Shown piece by piece: positions 41,252-49,925 of a stretch of 64,000 nucleotides of DNA. The notes beneath the pieces are model-generated. The model saw only the letters and a list, made by a program, of their open reading frames with translations, did not search any database and was not told the DNA's origin. Every line of letters begins with the position of its first letter. The first letter of the stretch is position 1. Where the stretch lies: contig CAYQDM010000017.1 in assembly GCA_964416305.1 (NCBI GenBank), positions 11,173-75,172 on the forward strand, in the 5' to 3' direction. The position numbers and the translations under genes are program-made. This stretch comes from Acidaminobacter sp964416305 (GTDB lineage Bacteria; Bacillota; Clostridia; Peptostreptococcales; Acidaminobacteraceae).

Positions 41252-41978
41252 AGCGCTGCCTGAACACTTCATACATCAGTATGGATGCTGCTACCGAGGC
41301 ATTCAGCGAAGAGACTTTGCCCTTCATGGGAATTTTCACGAGAAAGTCGCAGTGAGACTTGACCAGGCGGCTGATGCCCTGACCCTCACTGCCTATGACA
41401 AGGGCTATACTGCCTGTCAAATCCGCCTCAAAATGTGCGACATTGCCTTCCATTTCAGCAGCCGCGATCCACAGCCCTCTCTTTTTCAGCAGCTCTATGC
41501 TCTGGCTTAGATTCGTCACTCTGCAGACCGGCACATATTCGAGAGCCCCTGCGCTTGTCTTGGCCACAACGGCCGTCAGACCGACGGAGCGCCGTTTAGG
41601 AATAACAACACAGTGAGCGCCCACCGCATCCGCCGTCCGGATAATCGAACCAAGATTGTGAGGATCCGTGATCTCGTCGCACAAAATGACGAACGGCTTC
41701 TCCCCCCGTGCTTCGACTTGGTCGAGAACCGTTTCAAGATCCGAATAGTCATAGGCAGCGACATAGGCGATCACGCCCTGATGACTGTCTGAAGTCGAGA
41801 TCTGATCCAGTTTGGCCCGGGCAACTTTCTGAATAATAATATTCTTTTCACTGGCCATGGCGAGAATTTTTTTGACTGAGCCTTCTGCCGCGCCTTCAGC
41901 GACCAGAATCTTGTCAATTTCACGGCCTGCCTTTAATGCTTCTATGACCGGATTACGGCCTTCAATGATATCGCTCAT
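41235..41978 (-). CDS. rlmB: 23S rRNA (guanosine-2'-O)-methyltransferase, TrmH/RlmB family
   Basis: 247 residues. N-terminal L30e-like substrate-binding domain (IIEGRNPVIEALKAG) and a SPOUT domain with motif 1 DEITDPHNLGSIIRTADAVGA, motif 2 ALVIGSEGQGIS and motif 3 SLNASVAASILMYE. Expected to 2'-O-methylate G2251-equivalent or a nearby 23S position; exact target unproven. Confidence 0.92.
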   Translation of the reverse strand: MSDIIEGRNPVIEALKAGREIDKILVAEGAAEGSVKKILAMASEKNIIIQKVARAKLDQISTSDSHQGVIAYVAAYDYSDLETVLDQVEARGEKPFVILCDEITDPHNLGSIIRTADAVGAHCVVIPKRRSVGLTAVVAKTSAGALEYVPVCRVTNLSQSIELLKKRGLWIAAAEMEGNVAHFEADLTGSIALVIGSEGQGISRLVKSHCDFLVKIPMKGKVSSLNASVAASILMYEVFRQRYGKQT

Positions 41979-41990
41979 AGCGCCTCCAAC

Positions 41991-42749
41991 TTACAAATGT
42001 TTAAATTTTTCGCGAATTTCCACTATTTTCCCACAAGTCATGACACCTTCTGAACACGGTCCGCTGGCACAGGCCGGTCCCGCTACCGCGAAGACATTAG
42101 GCGCCACTTGTTTCACCAGGCGAAGCATTTCTGTCGCCAGCGCCCTGATTTCCCACTGAGCGCGCTCACAGCAGCGATGCCTGAAGAAATTCATCAGACT
42201 CCTCGCATTCATAGTCACGACAATCTTTGTCTCACAGGCATTGGGAAAGACGAACCGGGCATCCTCAATAGCTGCTTTCTCAGCATTTAAGGCCGCCTTT
42301 TTGGGCGAAGCGCCCTCAGCGATCATCCTTGCCTCAATTTTGGGTTTCAAGATCTCAATCAACTCATCATAGGCCTTTTGCGCCGCTGTCATAGACGCCT
42401 GGAACAACCTGGCGGCCGCTTCATCACGAGCGATTTCCGGTGGTGTGATGTACTCAAAATGATCGAGTCGAACGTAGCGCTGAGACTGCTGCGAGTAGGA
42501 CGCGATCCTGTGCCTGACCAGCTGATGGGTCAACACCCGGCTGACGCCTTCAATGGCAAAGGTGAAGGACATATGCTCAATTGGAGATTCGTGACCGAGT
42601 TCTCCAAGAATCGTCAAAAACTTCGAGATCGACTCCGGATCAAGGGAATCCGCCAGGTCAGACGCGCCGGTTCTCGAGTAACACAGTTTGGCCGCCGCCG
42701 CTACGACCCTTTCAGGTTCCGGGGTATGTGCCAAGAGTTCAACATGCAT
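41991..42749 (-). CDS. thyX: FAD-dependent thymidylate synthase
   Basis: 252 residues. The ThyX signature RHRIASYSQQSQRY (R-H-R-x7-S) is present, with EHMSFTFAIEGVSR before it and SLMNFFRHRCCERAQWEIR after it. Makes dTMP using methylene-THF and FAD, so no dihydrofolate is produced. A functional neighbour of nrdJ in dNTP supply, though 18 kb away. ATG overlaps the preceding stop by one base. Confidence 0.95.
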   Translation of the reverse strand: MHVELLAHTPEPERVVAAAAKLCYSRTGASDLADSLDPESISKFLTILGELGHESPIEHMSFTFAIEGVSRVLTHQLVRHRIASYSQQSQRYVRLDHFEYITPPEIARDEAAARLFQASMTAAQKAYDELIEILKPKIEARMIAEGASPKKAALNAEKAAIEDARFVFPNACETKIVVTMNARSLMNFFRHRCCERAQWEIRALATEMLRLVKQVAPNVFAVAGPACASGPCSEGVMTCGKIVEIREKFKHL

Positions 42750-43063
42750 TATGGATTTCCTCCAGTCTGGATGGTTTTAATGGCGATATAGTCGCCATAA
42801 GGCATGATCCCGAACAGGTATTTCCTGAATTTACCTTTATAGGCCGGATGCCCTTCAGAAATGATCTCCTCAAACTTGACCATCCTGATGATCTTAAACG
42901 GCGGCATTTCAAGAGATTCAACGGTCTCCTGCCTAAAGACCTCCACCTCCGGCGACTGGATCCCAACTGAATCCAAGAAAGTTGACTTGACGACAAGCAG
43001 CGCCAGTGAAACCGCCAAAAGGAGGAATAACGTCTTCTCGTAACGCGTCAGCCTTTTTTTCAT
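42749..43063 (-). CDS. Small membrane-anchored protein of unknown function
   Basis: 104 residues. Basic start (MKKRLTRYEK), one hydrophobic helix at about 10-30, then an external-looking domain (about 75 residues) with no cysteines or recognisable motif. Start and stop each overlap neighbours (ATGA with mrnC, TAATG with thyX) and a GGGAG site is present, so it is a real, co-translated gene. I do not recognise a family; a role linked to its RNA-processing neighbours is not implied. Confidence 0.75.
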   Translation of the reverse strand: MKKRLTRYEKTLFLLLAVSLALLVVKSTFLDSVGIQSPEVEVFRQETVESLEMPPFKIIRMVKFEEIISEGHPAYKGKFRKYLFGIMPYGDYIAIKTIQTGGNP

Positions 43064-43647
43064 GACTCCCGCTCCCCATCAACCGCTTCAACATTGTGCG
43101 CCGTCTTTTCAGGCTGAACCGAGCACTGGTCGATAATCTCCATGGCTTTAGCCACGACCTCTTCCAAGCGCTTTGGATCCTCCCTGAGACTCAGATAGCC
43201 AATCAGTGTTTCAAAGCCGGTCGCCAGGCGATAATCTGCGGTCTGCGTATTTTTAGGCGCGCTGTGCCCCTTCTGGTTGCGCCCTTTTCGAATCATGTCC
43301 CGTTCCTCTTCCGTCAAAAAGTTCTCCAGATTCTTGACAACATAAGCCTGCGCAGTCGCACGCACATAACGCGTTGACTGGCGGTGCAGCAGATGAAGGC
43401 TGCCTCTGGTTTTATGAATCACGGCCATGCGGACATAATGTTCGTAGACTGCGTCCCCAATAAACGCCAGTACCAGGGGATTGGCCATCTTTAAGTCTCG
43501 CATTTCCTTTTCGGTAATGCCCATCAACCCCAAAAACCGCTTCATGCTGCCGATGGTTTCCATTACCTCAACCTCTTTTCCCTCTTCACACAGATTTTCA
43601 ATAGTCTGCCGGATGGGATTCCCGGCAGACTCACTTTTATTTCTCAT
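43060..43647 (-). CDS. mrnC: Mini-ribonuclease III
   Basis: 195 residues from ATG 43647, which overlaps the cysS stop (TGATG). The RNase III catalytic domain without dsRBD starts near residue 52: NPLVLAFIGDAVYEHYVR, and FETLIGYLSLREDPKRLEEVV supplies the second acidic site. Matures 23S rRNA ends in Firmicutes. The N-terminal ~50 residues are extra relative to typical ~140-residue Mini-III; an internal ATG at 43563 with GAGG upstream would remove 28 of them. Confidence 0.88.
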   Translation of the reverse strand: MRNKSESAGNPIRQTIENLCEEGKEVEVMETIGSMKRFLGLMGITEKEMRDLKMANPLVLAFIGDAVYEHYVRMAVIHKTRGSLHLLHRQSTRYVRATAQAYVVKNLENFLTEEERDMIRKGRNQKGHSAPKNTQTADYRLATGFETLIGYLSLREDPKRLEEVVAKAMEIIDQCSVQPEKTAHNVEAVDGERES

Positions 43648-45044
43648 CATTTGACCTTCGACCATTTTACACCCTGAGGTGTATCCTCGAGTACTATGCC
43701 CATAGCCTTAAGTTCATCCCTGATCTCGTCCGACCTTGCAAAATTCTTGTTCTTTCTGGCTTCCTGTCGTTCTGCGATCATGGACTCAACCTGTTCGTCA
43801 AGGCCGCCTTTTTCCCTGCCCAGGATCCCCAGAACTCCGGCGAGTTCCATCAGAAGTTTATAGGCATTCTCGGCAAAAGTACGGGTAGGCGCGTCCTGAA
43901 GGTTGGAGTTGATATCCCGGACGAGTTCGAAAATCGCCGAAATGCCGTCTGCAGTATTGAGATCATCATCCATGGCCTCAATAAAGCGTTCCTTGTGGCG
44001 TCTGAGGCTTGAGAGGATCTCAATCTCCGTGACTGTCAACGGTGCGTCCCCACCGGTTTCCATTGCATAGAGCAGGTTCTCCTTGGCATTGTAGAGGCGT
44101 TCAAGGCCGCTTGAAGCCTGCATGATGAGGTCTTCGCTGAAATTGATGGGGTTTCTGTACTGTGCCGAGAGGATAAAAAACCTCAGCACTTCAGCTTCAT
44201 ACTGCGCCAGGATATCTCTGACCGTAAAGAAATTCCCCTTGGATTTGGACATTTTTTCGTTGTTGATATTAATATAGCCATTGTGCATCCAGTAATGGGC
44301 GAAGGGCTTGTCCGAATATGCTTCGCTCTGAGCGATCTCGTTTTCATGATGCGGAAAGATCAAGTCCTGGCCGCCAGCATGAATGTCTATGGTTTCACCC
44401 AAAAATTTCGTGCTCATGACGGAGCATTCAATGTGCCAACCGGGACGGCCTTCACCCCATGGGCTTGGCCAGCTGGGTTCACCGGGCTTTTTTGCTTTCC
44501 ACAGGACAAAGTCTGCCGGATGTCTTTTTTGCTCATTCACTTCAATTCTCGCGCCTGCCTCAAGATCGTCAAGGCTCTGACCGGAAAGCTTGCCATAAGT
44601 CTCGAAAGTGGACGTGTCATAGTACACATCTCCACCCGACACGTAGGCGTTGCCTTTTTCAATCAGCTTTTCAACATAAGCGATTATGTCCGGTATGGTA
44701 TCCGTCACCTTTGGATGATGTGTTGCCCTTCGAATGCCCAGAGCGTCAGCGTCCTTGAAGTATTCTTCAATGTATTTCTCACTGATTTCCAGGCTCTCCA
44801 GACCCTCTTCCTGAGCGCGCCTGATGATTTTGTCATCTACATCTGTAAAGTTCTGAACATAATTAACCTCATAGCCCCTGTATTCCATATAACGTCGGAA
44901 CGTATCGAAAATCAGGAAAGGTCTGGCGTTTCCAATATGAAAAAAATTATAGACCGTCGGTCCGCAGACGTACATGCGGATTTTGCCTTCTTCTATGGGG
45001 ACAAACTCTTCCTTTTTTCGGGTAAGGCTGTTGTACAGCTTCAT
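43647..45044 (-). CDS. cysS: Cysteinyl-tRNA synthetase
   Basis: 465 residues, class I. CGPTVYNFFHIGNARPFL contains the first zinc cysteine and HIGN; CSVM and HHENE complete the zinc site; KMSKSKGNF is the KMSKS loop. AAGGGGTG precedes ATG 45044. Usual neighbour of mrnC. Confidence 0.96.
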   Translation of the reverse strand: MKLYNSLTRKKEEFVPIEEGKIRMYVCGPTVYNFFHIGNARPFLIFDTFRRYMEYRGYEVNYVQNFTDVDDKIIRRAQEEGLESLEISEKYIEEYFKDADALGIRRATHHPKVTDTIPDIIAYVEKLIEKGNAYVSGGDVYYDTSTFETYGKLSGQSLDDLEAGARIEVNEQKRHPADFVLWKAKKPGEPSWPSPWGEGRPGWHIECSVMSTKFLGETIDIHAGGQDLIFPHHENEIAQSEAYSDKPFAHYWMHNGYININNEKMSKSKGNFFTVRDILAQYEAEVLRFFILSAQYRNPINFSEDLIMQASSGLERLYNAKENLLYAMETGGDAPLTVTEIEILSSLRRHKERFIEAMDDDLNTADGISAIFELVRDINSNLQDAPTRTFAENAYKLLMELAGVLGILGREKGGLDEQVESMIAERQEARKNKNFARSDEIRDELKAMGIVLEDTPQGVKWSKVK

Positions 45045-45059
45045 CTGATCTTCACCCCT

Positions 45060-46535
45060 TTATGAAAGTCTTGCAATGGCGTCTTCAATCCTTGAAATCA
45101 AGCGTTTTTTCCCAAGGATCGTCATCAGATCCACCATTTCAGGTCCATGAAGCTGTCCGGAAATCGCGGCTCGGATTGGCATGAAGAGCGCCTTTCCTTT
45201 GATGCCGGTCGCTGCCTGGACATCCTTGAACACTTGTTTCGCAAACACAGGATCCACTGCATCCACGGCTTCAACCAGGCCTTTAAAGACCCCCAGCATC
45301 TCCACCACATGTGGCTGCTTCAACATTTCAAGTGTTTCCTCATCTTCCGGCTCGACAGTCTTAGCTCTGAACAGCGGCACAAGATCCGTGCACTGCGCCA
45401 GGTAATCCATGGAATCCTTCGAAATGCGTACGATGTCAGTCGCAAAAGCGCGGCCATGCTCGCAGCCCGGATCGACATAACCCTTTTCTATAAAGTATGG
45501 CATACAATAATCTACCAATGTCTCAAGCGGCATTTCCTTAATATAGAGGCTATTCATCCAGTTCAATTTTTGGACGTCAAAAACAGCACCGGATTTGGAC
45601 ACGCGCTCCAACGAAAACTTCTCAACCATTTCAGCCATGGACATCTTTTCTTCGTTGCCCTCTGGGCTCCAGCCCAGGAGAGCGATGTAGTTGACCAGAG
45701 CTTCAGGCAGATAACCCTTACGCTGGAAGTCCTCAACGGCGACGTCTCCCTGGCGTTTGCTCAGTTTCTTCTTGTCGGGATTAAGAATATTCGGAAGGTG
45801 AACGTGTTCAGGTGCTTTCCATCCGAATGCTTCATAGAGGAAGATGTGTTTAGGTGTGGACGGCAGCCATTCCTCACCGCGGATGACATGGGTGATTCCC
45901 ATATTGTGATCATCTATGACGACGGCCATGTGGTAGGTAGGAAAACCATCCGCCTTCATAAGCACTTGATCATCCATATCATTCGTGTTCACGGTCACGC
46001 GGCCGCGCACGATGTCTTCAAAGGTGATATCGAGATCAGTCGGCAGTTTGAGGCGGATAACGTGTGACTCGCCATTTTCAATTCTGCGGCGGGCTTCCTC
46101 TAAAGGAATGGAACGGCAAAGGCCGTCATAGCGCGTGATCTTGCCTTCGATTTTTTGAGTTTCCCTGAGGTCATCCAACCTCTCCTTGCTGCAGAAGCAA
46201 GGGTAAGCATGGCCGGTTTCAAGCAGCGTCTCTACGTATTGCCTGTAGATATGAAGCCGTTCAGACTGAACGTACGGACCAAATTCGCCCTTCTGTACAA
46301 CAGTGCCTGACTCGAGGAACGGGCCTTCATCATGATGAAGCCCAGCCCAGTCCATAGCGGTCAGCATCCCTTCGACAGCGCCCTCAACCAGGCGAGTCTG
46401 GTCGGTATCCTCTATTCTGAGAATGTATTTGCCGCCACTTTTCTTTGCGAACATAAAATTATAAAGCGCAGTTCTAAGACTGCCAATATGGACATAGCCT
46501 GTCGGACTCGGCGCGAAGCGCACTCTTACCGTCAT
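45060..46535 (-). CDS. gltX: Glutamyl-tRNA synthetase
   Basis: 491 residues from ATG 46535 (GGAGG 7 nt upstream; the ATG six bases earlier is too close). RFAPSPTGYVHIGSLRTALYN (HIGH-like) and KKLSKRQGDVA (KMSKS-like). Bacterial discriminating or non-discriminating type cannot be told by eye. Lies between cysS and the cysteine-rich small gene. Confidence 0.95.
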   Translation of the reverse strand: MTVRVRFAPSPTGYVHIGSLRTALYNFMFAKKSGGKYILRIEDTDQTRLVEGAVEGMLTAMDWAGLHHDEGPFLESGTVVQKGEFGPYVQSERLHIYRQYVETLLETGHAYPCFCSKERLDDLRETQKIEGKITRYDGLCRSIPLEEARRRIENGESHVIRLKLPTDLDITFEDIVRGRVTVNTNDMDDQVLMKADGFPTYHMAVVIDDHNMGITHVIRGEEWLPSTPKHIFLYEAFGWKAPEHVHLPNILNPDKKKLSKRQGDVAVEDFQRKGYLPEALVNYIALLGWSPEGNEEKMSMAEMVEKFSLERVSKSGAVFDVQKLNWMNSLYIKEMPLETLVDYCMPYFIEKGYVDPGCEHGRAFATDIVRISKDSMDYLAQCTDLVPLFRAKTVEPEDEETLEMLKQPHVVEMLGVFKGLVEAVDAVDPVFAKQVFKDVQAATGIKGKALFMPIRAAISGQLHGPEMVDLMTILGKKRLISRIEDAIARLS

Positions 46536-46585
46536 GGTCATCCCTCCTGATTTTATCTGATTTCGATTCCTTAATCATATCATAA

Positions 46586-46894
46586 TTAGAGGTCTTCCGG
46601 CAGCATTTTCGCGCCTTCCATGACCTGTCCCATCTTTTCCATGATCCTGTCATAACTGTCCGGTCCGTGGGGGACCGAACAGTTGGTGCAATCCTTAATG
46701 CCATTCTTGAGATATCTGAAATTCCCACCGCACTGATCTTTCAACAGATAAAGCGGACAGAAGCAGAACAGACAGTTATAAGTGTCTTCCGGCACACCTT
46801 TATGACAAGGAAAGTATTCGCAGCTGCGGTGGGTCACACAGCGGTAGTTCTGAGTTTCCAGGCCACCCCTCAGACCTTTTGCGCCCCCGTTCAT
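46586..46894 (-). CDS. Cysteine-rich small domain protein
   Basis: 102 residues with nine cysteines in the core: HRSCEYFPCHKG, NCLFCFCPLYLL, QCGGNFRY, IKDCTNCSVPHG. This matches the cysteine-rich small domain family found in anaerobic bacteria and archaea, sometimes near cobalamin genes; presumably binds zinc or an Fe-S cluster. Start 46894 lies 2 nt after the proS stop; a longer frame running upstream into proS is arginine-rich shadow sequence. Function unknown. Confidence 0.8.
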   Translation of the reverse strand: MNGGAKGLRGGLETQNYRCVTHRSCEYFPCHKGVPEDTYNCLFCFCPLYLLKDQCGGNFRYLKNGIKDCTNCSVPHGPDSYDRIMEKMGQVMEGAKMLPEDL

Positions 46895-46895
46895 C

Positions 46896-48341
46896 TTAAT
46901 ATGCCTTTGCAACGTAGACCATGTGCTTCGCCGGTTTGCCGCAGAAGTGGCAGACAGATCCAAGGTCTTCCTGTTCAAACGGCATGCAGCGAATGGTTGC
47001 TGCCGTATCCGCCTTGATTTTGTCCTCGCATTCGCGCTCACCGCACCACATACCCTTCGCGAAGCCGGCCGTTGTCGCCATGCGGTTCTTGAATTCTTCA
47101 TAATCATCCACGACGAAGGTCATGCTGTCGCGATGTTTTTTCGCTTTCTCAAACATGTCGTTATGGATAGTGTCCAGCATACCGACGACGTTGTCTGCAA
47201 AACCATCCAGTGACATTGGCGCTTTTTCGAGGGTGTCGCGTCTGGCTGCCATTGCCTGGTTGTTTTGGATGTCTCTTGGACCAATCTCGATACGGAGCGG
47301 TACACCCTTCATTTCGTACTCATTGAACTTCCAGCCCGGTGTGTAGTTGGTGTCGTCATTCAGTTCGACACGAATGCCGCGCTCAACCAGTGCCGCCTTC
47401 AGCTCATAAGCCTTGTCGAGGACACCCGGCTTGTTCTGTGCAATAGGAATGATCACAACTTGGGTTGGCGCGACACGCGGTGGCATGACGAGCCCGCGGT
47501 TGTCGCCGTGAACCATGATCAGGCCTCCAATCAGGCGCGTTGACACGCCCCATGAGGTGTGGAACGGAAACTCCAGCTCCCCGCCTCTGCCCAAGTACTG
47601 AATTTCAAAAGCTTTGGTGAAGTGCTGGCCCAGGTTGTGGGAGGTCCCGGATTGAAGTGCTTTGCCATCGTGCATCAATGCCTCAATGGTGTAAGTGGCA
47701 TATGCGCCGGCAAATTTTTCTTTCTCGCTTTTTCGGCCCGAAACCATCGGAATAGCCAAGAGCTCTTCCGCCATTTGGCGATAGATGTTCAGCATTTGAA
47801 TCGTCTCATCCTGAGCCTCTTCATAAGTCTCGTGAAGGGTATGACCCTCCTGCCAGAGGAACTCGGAGGTCCTAAGGAACGGCCGCGTCGACTTTTCCCA
47901 GCGGACGACGGAACACCATTGGTTGTAGAGGTAAGGCAGGTCTCTGTAAGACTGCAGCCATTTGGAGTACATAGAGCAGATAATTGTCTCTGAAGTCGGG
48001 CGCACACAAAGTCGCTCAGCGAGCTCCTCCTTGCCGCCGTGGGTCACCCAGGCAACCTCTGGCGCGAATCCCTCGACGTGCTCTTTTTCACGGTTCAGAA
48101 GACTCTCAGGGATCAACAGCGGGAAGTACATATTCTTGTGGCCGGTTTCCTTAAACCGCTTGTCCAGAAATGCCTGGATGTTCTCCCAGATCTCGTAGCC
48201 GTAGGGGCGAATGACCATAAACCCTTTGACAGGAGAATAATCCACCAGTTCCGTCTTCAGAATAACGTCTGTATACCACTGAGCGAAGTCGTCCTCCATG
48301 CGCGTAATTTCTTTTACAAATTCCATTTCTTTCTTTGCCAT
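46896..48341 (-). CDS. proS: Prolyl-tRNA synthetase, archaeal/eukaryotic type
   Basis: 481 residues from ATG 48341 (AGGAGG 6 nt upstream). Class II motifs include RPTSETIICSMY and FLRTSEFLWQEGHT. No bacterial INS editing insertion; instead a C-terminal zinc domain (CGERECED, later CHFCGKP) and a terminal tyrosine, the hallmarks of type 3 ProRS. Controlled by a T-box leader. Confidence 0.95.
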   Translation of the reverse strand: MAKKEMEFVKEITRMEDDFAQWYTDVILKTELVDYSPVKGFMVIRPYGYEIWENIQAFLDKRFKETGHKNMYFPLLIPESLLNREKEHVEGFAPEVAWVTHGGKEELAERLCVRPTSETIICSMYSKWLQSYRDLPYLYNQWCSVVRWEKSTRPFLRTSEFLWQEGHTLHETYEEAQDETIQMLNIYRQMAEELLAIPMVSGRKSEKEKFAGAYATYTIEALMHDGKALQSGTSHNLGQHFTKAFEIQYLGRGGELEFPFHTSWGVSTRLIGGLIMVHGDNRGLVMPPRVAPTQVVIIPIAQNKPGVLDKAYELKAALVERGIRVELNDDTNYTPGWKFNEYEMKGVPLRIEIGPRDIQNNQAMAARRDTLEKAPMSLDGFADNVVGMLDTIHNDMFEKAKKHRDSMTFVVDDYEEFKNRMATTAGFAKGMWCGERECEDKIKADTAATIRCMPFEQEDLGSVCHFCGKPAKHMVYVAKAY

Positions 48342-48374
48342 GATGAGCCTCCTAAGAATCTTTGTCAAAAAATT

Positions 48375-48630
48375 AAAAAACCGCCTCTTATGCTAGAGGC
48401 GGAATCCGCGGTACCACTCTAATTAACACAGCCGAAACTGCGGGCTCACAGTCCCCGGTGTGTTCACTTGTCCCGGCTGTAACGCGCCGGTCGCGTGCTT
48501 TTCATAAGCATGGCTCCAAGACAGGTTCAAAGCGCCGGCCGGAGTCTTTTCACCAAGCAGACTCTCTCTGTGCAGCATAGCTATCTTTTACTGGTTCTCT
48601 TCAACGCCTTATCAATATGTTCTTGACATA
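48375..48630 (-). promoter_or_regulatory. T-box leader of proS (tRNA-Pro)
   Basis: The T-box core GTGGTACCGCGG is at 48417-48406, and the terminator CCGCCTCT / AGAGGCGG (48402-48381) with T6 follows. Stem I carries an AGTA-type motif near 48590 and, in the specifier region, GAA followed by CCT (48525-48523), a proline codon, in agreement with the gene. Uncharged tRNA-Pro should stabilise the antiterminator and raise proS expression. Confidence 0.92.
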
Positions 48631-48633
48631 CAC

Positions 48634-48661
48634 TATATAATAGAAAAATTGAAGCTGTCAA
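48634..48661 (-). promoter_or_regulatory. Promoter of the T-box proS operon
   Basis: Leftward TTGACA (48661-48656), 16-bp spacer, TATATA (48639-48634), directly after the ispF stop. Confidence 0.65.
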
Positions 48662-48669
48662 CGGAAATT

Positions 48670-49164
48670 TTAGAGGACTCTTTCCCTCGATTTTTCCAAA
48701 AGACAGACTGCCGTCACCGATATGCCTTCCTCACGGCCTTCAAAGCCCAGGCGCTCTGTCGTGGTCGCCTTGAGATTCAAATCCTCTTCTTCAAGCCCAA
48801 GGATAGGCCCGAGCGCTGACTTCATGGATGTCATAAACGGCAGCAGCTTTGGCCGCTGAGCCGCGATGACCGCGTCGACGTTGCCCACGGTGTAACCCTT
48901 TTCGCGAATCAATGCCATGACGTGCTCAAGCAGTTTAAGACTTGAGATCCCACGATAGGCCGGATCTGTATCCGGGAAATGCCTGCCGATGTCACCCAAA
49001 CCCGCCGCACCCAGGAGTGCGTCCATAATGGCGTGTGTCAGTACGTCGGCGTCCGAGTGGCCAAGGAGGCCAACTTCGTGGGGAATTTCCACGCCGCCCA
49101 GAATCAGTTTTCTGTTCGCAGCCAGCTGGTGAACATCGTACCCAATGCCTACTTTGATCTTCAA
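48670..49164 (-). CDS. ispF: 2-C-methyl-D-erythritol 2,4-cyclodiphosphate synthase
   Basis: 164 residues. GIGYDVHQL and LLGHSDADVLTHAIMDALLGA hold the zinc-binding Asp/His residues; TTTERLGFEGREEGI is the substrate end. MEP isoprenoid pathway, the step two after IspD. Overlaps ispD by 4 nt. Confidence 0.95.
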   Translation of the reverse strand: MKIKVGIGYDVHQLAANRKLILGGVEIPHEVGLLGHSDADVLTHAIMDALLGAAGLGDIGRHFPDTDPAYRGISSLKLLEHVMALIREKGYTVGNVDAVIAAQRPKLLPFMTSMKSALGPILGLEEEDLNLKATTTERLGFEGREEGISVTAVCLLEKSRERVL

Positions 49165-49913
49165 ACCGTTCCCCCCTGCTCCTTTGAAGTGCTTTTGCCG
49201 ATGGCAGGGGCAATCGCCTCCAATATCGCTTCCGCCATGATCATGTCTTCCGGCGTGGTGATCTTCAGATTGAAATAGCTGCCTTTCACAAGGTGTACCC
49301 GGTGTCCCAGGCGTTCGATCAGCGCGCTGTCATCCGTAGCGTCCCATCCGTTTTCCTGCGCAAGCCTGTGAGCTTGTTCCAGCCAATCCCGCCTGAAGAC
49401 CTGGGGGGTCTGGACGAGAAACAGCCGGCTGCGGTCCGGTGTGGATTCTACAACGCCGTCTGCGGCTGCGACCTTGATCGTGTCCTTTGCCGGCACCGCC
49501 GCCACAGCCGCGCCGGTTTCCGATGCCTTGCCGACGCACGCATGAATGGTTTCCAGACTGACAAACGGCCTTGCGCCGTCGTGAATTAAAACGAGTTCCA
49601 TCTCATCCGAGAGCTTCTCAAGACCCCTGCGAATCGAAGCCATGCGGTTCTTACCGCCCTCAACGCATTGAATGGGTATGCCTTTCTCATTGCGCAGCTG
49701 AAGGATCAGGTCTTGGTAGAGAGCCAATTCCCCTGCCGGAACGACCACGATGCACTCTGAGATCATCCCGGATGCACACAGGCGCTCCACTGCATGAGCA
49801 AGAATCGTCTTTCCGCCAAGGAGCATCCTTTGCTTGCTGATCCCGCCGCCCATCCGGGTCCCCATTCCGGCTGCCGCCACTATTGCTGCTGTTTTGTGAT
49901 CCGCTCTTATCAT
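49161..49913 (-). CDS. ispD: 2-C-methyl-D-erythritol 4-phosphate cytidylyltransferase
   Basis: 250 residues from ATG 49913 (AAGGGG 8 nt upstream, in preference to a GTG nine bases earlier inside the site). AAIVAAAGMGTRMGGGISKQ is the nucleotide-binding loop and VLIHDGARPFVS the metal site. Uses CTP. Translationally coupled to ispF. Confidence 0.94.
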   Translation of the reverse strand: MIRADHKTAAIVAAAGMGTRMGGGISKQRMLLGGKTILAHAVERLCASGMISECIVVVPAGELALYQDLILQLRNEKGIPIQCVEGGKNRMASIRRGLEKLSDEMELVLIHDGARPFVSLETIHACVGKASETGAAVAAVPAKDTIKVAAADGVVESTPDRSRLFLVQTPQVFRRDWLEQAHRLAQENGWDATDDSALIERLGHRVHLVKGSYFNLKITTPEDMIMAEAILEAIAPAIGKSTSKEQGGTV

Positions 49914-49925
49914 TTCATTCACCCC

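Noticed and set aside
45147..46067. 306-codon plus-strand frame inside gltX
   Set aside because: Antisense shadow, no start signal.
46895..47107. 71-codon N-terminal extension of the cysteine-rich protein
   Set aside because: Arg/Ser-rich shadow within proS; the conserved domain starts after ATG 46894.
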